Assembly: GCA_016717205.1 (NCBI GenBank)
Contig: JADKGC010000007.1
Coordinates: 310,001-374,000, forward strand
Direction of reading: 5' to 3'
Length of the DNA: 64,000 bases
Source of the DNA: Candidatus Flexifilum breve
GTDB lineage: Bacteria; Chloroflexota; Anaerolineae; Aggregatilineales; Phototrophicaceae
Shown here: one piece after another, positions 61,823 to 64,000 of the stretch
Position numbering within the stretch: the first letter of the stretch is position 1
How the letters are laid out: every line of letters starts with the position of its first letter
The notes under the pieces: generated by a model
The model's input: the letters and a program-made list of their open reading frames with translations, nothing else
The model's database searches: none
What the model was told of the DNA's origin: nothing
Position numbers and translations under genes: made by a program

Positions 61823-63670
61823 GTGCGCGTCTTAGGTACGGCTGGACATGTCGATCACGGCAAGTCGACGCTCATTCGCCGCTTGACCGGGATTGACCCT
61901 GATCGCCTACCTGAAGAACAAGCGCGCGCCATGACGATTGATCTTGGCTTCGCGTGGCTGCCGCTTCCCAACGGCGAATTACTCGGGATCATCGATGTGC
62001 CGGGGCATCGCGACTTCATCGGCAATATGCTCGCGGGCGTCGGCGGCATTGACGCGGTGCTGTTCGTCATCGCCGCGGATGAAGGCGTCATGCCCCAGAC
62101 GCTGGAGCATCTGGCCATCCTTGACCTTCTGGATTTGCGTCACGGCCTCATCGCGTTGACCAAGACCGATCTTGTCCACGATGCCGACTGGCTTGAACTG
62201 ATTCAGACTGACATCCGCGAGCACTTTGCGCGCACATCCTTGGCCGCCAGTCCGATTCTGCCCGTGTCCGCATCAAACGGGGCGGGCATTCCAACACTCC
62301 TCGATCAGCTTGTCGCGCTGACGCCCGTACCCCGCCCCGACCTCGGGTTGCCCCGCCTCGCTGTGGATCGCATCTTCACCATCAGCGGTTTCGGCACCGT
62401 GGTCACTGGAACGCTGCTCGGCGGCGCGCTGCAGGTAGGCGATTCAATCGTCCTGCAGCCCACAGGCCAAAAGGGACGCATTCGCGGTCTGCAAACCTAC
62501 CAACAGCAGGTGCCAACCGCCCTTCCTGGAAGCCGCGTCGCTGTGAACCTCTCGGGCATCGATCGCGGCGCTATCAAGCGCGGCGACGTGGTAACGCTGC
62601 CCGATCTCTACCCGCCCACACAGCGTGTCGATGCCCATCTCCAGTATTTGCCGACGGCCCGTGCCGTACTCAAGCACGACGCCCAAGTGAAGCTCTATGT
62701 TGGCGCAGCCGAAACTGTCGCGCGCGTCCGCCTCCTCGCCGAAGATGTGATCGAACCGGGCATGACCAGTTGGGTGCAGCTAGAACTCGAACGCCCCATT
62801 ACCGTGAGTGCTGGCGACCGCTTCATCCTGCGGCGTCCATCACCGGCGCAGACCATAGGCGGGGGGGTGATCCTCGATGCCCAGCCGCAGCAGCGCTGGC
62901 GTCGCTATCAGCCCACGGTGATTGCCGCACTGCATATGCGGCTCAGCGGCACACTGCCTGAGCGGCTGGCGCTGGCCGCTCAGGCACTCTCACAGCCCGA
63001 AACGCTCAGGCGCACACTCGGATTATCGGAAGTGGACTTCGCTCAGGCACTCGGGGCAGCGCAAGACCAGAACCTCGTCGCCTGTTTTGGCGACGGTTCG
63101 CTGCTGTCGATGGAGCCATGGAATTCTCTGCGCGCGCGGCTCCTCACAACCCTCGCACGCTATCACGCTACATTCCCACTGCGATCAGGGATGCCGCGGG
63201 AGGAACTGCGCAGCCAACTCAAGCTCACATCAGCTGAACTCAGTGTGTATCTTGAACAATTGCCCGAGGTGGTCAGTCAGACTGACCAGCTTCGTCTACA
63301 AACGCACACTGTGGTTTTTGACTATGCGCAAACCAAACTAATCCAGCAGCTACTGCAGCGGCTGGCTGGCGACTTCGCGGCACTCCCCTCTTTCGTAGAA
63401 GCCGAGTCACTCGTCAGCGCGGATGTTCTGTATGCGCTCATCGATCAGGGTCAGCTTGTGCGCTTATGTGACGACGTGCTCCTCACTGAATCGCGCTATG
63501 CGGAATTGGTCGCAGCCATTGGGGAGCACATTGATGTGCGCGGGTCGATCACCGTCGCCGAACTGCGCGATCAGCTCGCAGCCTCGCGCAAGTTGGCCGT
63601 CGCCGTATTGGAACACCTTGACGCGGTCGGGGTGACCAAACGTCAAGGTGATGGACGTGTCCGGCGCTAA
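61823..63670 (+). CDS. selB: Selenocysteine-specific elongation factor SelB
   Basis: Carries selenocysteinyl-tRNA to UGA codons next to a SECIS element. The 615-residue protein has the GTPase motifs GTAGHVDHGKSTL (5-17), DVPGHRDFIGNM, TKTD, the effector ISGFGTVVTGTLLGG and translation-factor beta barrels, then a C-terminal half with the winged-helix repeats expected of SelB (HIDVRGSITVAELRDQLAASRKLAVAVLEHLD at the end). GTG start immediately after the upstream stop. No selA, selD or tRNA-Sec is in the window. Confidence 0.92.
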   Translation: MRVLGTAGHVDHGKSTLIRRLTGIDPDRLPEEQARAMTIDLGFAWLPLPNGELLGIIDVPGHRDFIGNMLAGVGGIDAVLFVIAADEGVMPQTLEHLAILDLLDLRHGLIALTKTDLVHDADWLELIQTDIREHFARTSLAASPILPVSASNGAGIPTLLDQLVALTPVPRPDLGLPRLAVDRIFTISGFGTVVTGTLLGGALQVGDSIVLQPTGQKGRIRGLQTYQQQVPTALPGSRVAVNLSGIDRGAIKRGDVVTLPDLYPPTQRVDAHLQYLPTARAVLKHDAQVKLYVGAAETVARVRLLAEDVIEPGMTSWVQLELERPITVSAGDRFILRRPSPAQTIGGGVILDAQPQQRWRRYQPTVIAALHMRLSGTLPERLALAAQALSQPETLRRTLGLSEVDFAQALGAAQDQNLVACFGDGSLLSMEPWNSLRARLLTTLARYHATFPLRSGMPREELRSQLKLTSAELSVYLEQLPEVVSQTDQLRLQTHTVVFDYAQTKLIQQLLQRLAGDFAALPSFVEAESLVSADVLYALIDQGQLVRLCDDVLLTESRYAELVAAIGEHIDVRGSITVAELRDQLAASRKLAVAVLEHLDAVGVTKRQGDGRVRR

Positions 63671-64000
63671 AGCGTGAATTCGGCGGGCAGTTCGCCCACA
63701 TTGATGCGGCTGATCTGCGCGCCGAGCGCGGTCAGCTTATCCTCTATGCGCTCGTACCCTTTGTCGATTTGCTGAATGTTGGCAATCCGCGTTTCACCTT
63801 TGGCGCTCAATGCTGCCAGCAGCATCGCCATCCCTGCGCGAATATCGGGGCTGGAAATGTAAGGCACCCCATTGAAGCGCGTCGGCCCCTGCACCAGCAC
63901 GCGGTGTGGGTCACACAGCGTAATGCGCGCCCCCATCCGCATCAGCTTATCGGTGAAAAAGAAGCGGCTTTCGTACATCCAGTCATGGAATAACACCGAT
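63667..64000 (-). CDS. MurA-type UDP-N-acetylglucosamine 1-carboxyvinyltransferase, C-terminal part (runs off the right edge)
   Basis: The last 111 codons of an EPSP-synthase-fold enzyme. Seen: DWMYESRFFFTDKLMRMGARITLCDPHRVLVQGP, YISSPDIRAGMAMLLAALSAKGETRIANIQQIDKGYERIEDKL and LGAQISRIN, which match the C-terminal lobe of MurA-like enzymes, which transfer enolpyruvate to UDP-GlcNAc in peptidoglycan synthesis. The 'SPDIRAGMAMLLAAL' is the usual lobe signature. The start lies outside the window. Its end overlaps the selB stop by 4 nt, tail to tail. Confidence 0.88.
   Translation of the reverse strand, partial: SVLFHDWMYESRFFFTDKLMRMGARITLCDPHRVLVQGPTRFNGVPYISSPDIRAGMAMLLAALSAKGETRIANIQQIDKGYERIEDKLTALGAQISRINVGELPAEFTL

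Overview
The window looks like a contiguous piece of a Chloroflexota chromosome, most likely class Anaerolineae or a near relative. The call rests on several things seen together: a mevalonate-type isoprenoid cluster containing isopentenyl phosphate kinase (an arrangement known from Roseiflexus and relatives), LysM lipoproteins with long Thr-Pro linkers, an SPFH/DUF2207 membrane cluster, many HEAT, GAF and PAS proteins, and a valS T-box. No insertion sequences, prophage, CRISPR array or rRNA were seen. Coding density is very high and the only gene-free stretch above 300 bases is the valS leader.

Layout. 0-5.5 kb: HEAT protein (partial), site-2 protease, then a divergent isoprenoid cluster (phospho/diphosphomevalonate decarboxylase; UbiA-type prenyltransferase, mevalonate kinase, isopentenyl phosphate kinase). 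5.5-8.7 kb: a Dpp/Opp-type peptide ABC importer. 8.8-15.1 kb: PrsW-like membrane protein, a secreted trypsin-like protease with repeats, TlyA methyltransferase, EF-4 (lepA). 15.2-17.6 kb: a three-gene operon of degenerate nucleotide-metabolism folds (PRTase-like, OMP decarboxylase-like, CinA with a ruined C-terminal domain), the most unusual part of the window. 17.7-25.3 kb: sugar ABC ATPase, FemAB-like acetyltransferase, NDH-2 with a Rex/CRP-like operator, purB, purH, DinB. 25.4-29.5 kb: tRNA-Thr(CGT), uridine kinase, T-box-controlled valS, HEAT protein. 29.6-33 kb: nucleotidyltransferase-like protein and two paralogous LysM proteins. 33-40 kb: mutL and a signalling block (PAS kinase, receiver-MinD fusion, sirtuin, GAF kinase), then an MDR dehydrogenase. 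40-43 kb: secF-secD-yajC. 43-50.8 kb: secreted and membrane proteins, a GT39-like glycosyltransferase and an SPFH/coiled-coil/zinc-ribbon/DUF2207 cluster. 51-58.4 kb: LysM-glycosidase-like protein, WYL regulator, Ser/Thr kinase, dGTPase-like protein, DUF4118-PAS-GAF sensor, Lrp regulator, UBP zinc finger. 58.5-64 kb: glycogen debranching enzyme, coiled-coil protein, selB, MurA-type enzyme (partial).

Five conserved genes (rseP, the FemAB-like acetyltransferase, lepA, secF, the debranching enzyme) are split by one small indel each, mostly in short homopolymers, with sound coding sequence on both sides. This pattern suggests residual assembly or sequencing errors more than real gene decay, and each is annotated as one frameshifted gene.

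Working together: the isoprenoid genes can supply isopentenyl diphosphate by the alternative mevalonate route; SecDF-YajC, the site-2 protease, the secreted protease and the LysM proteins serve the envelope; the 33-40 kb and 52-58 kb blocks are rich in phospho-signalling proteins. Promoters with recognisable -35 and -10 boxes and several clear intrinsic terminators mark transcript borders.
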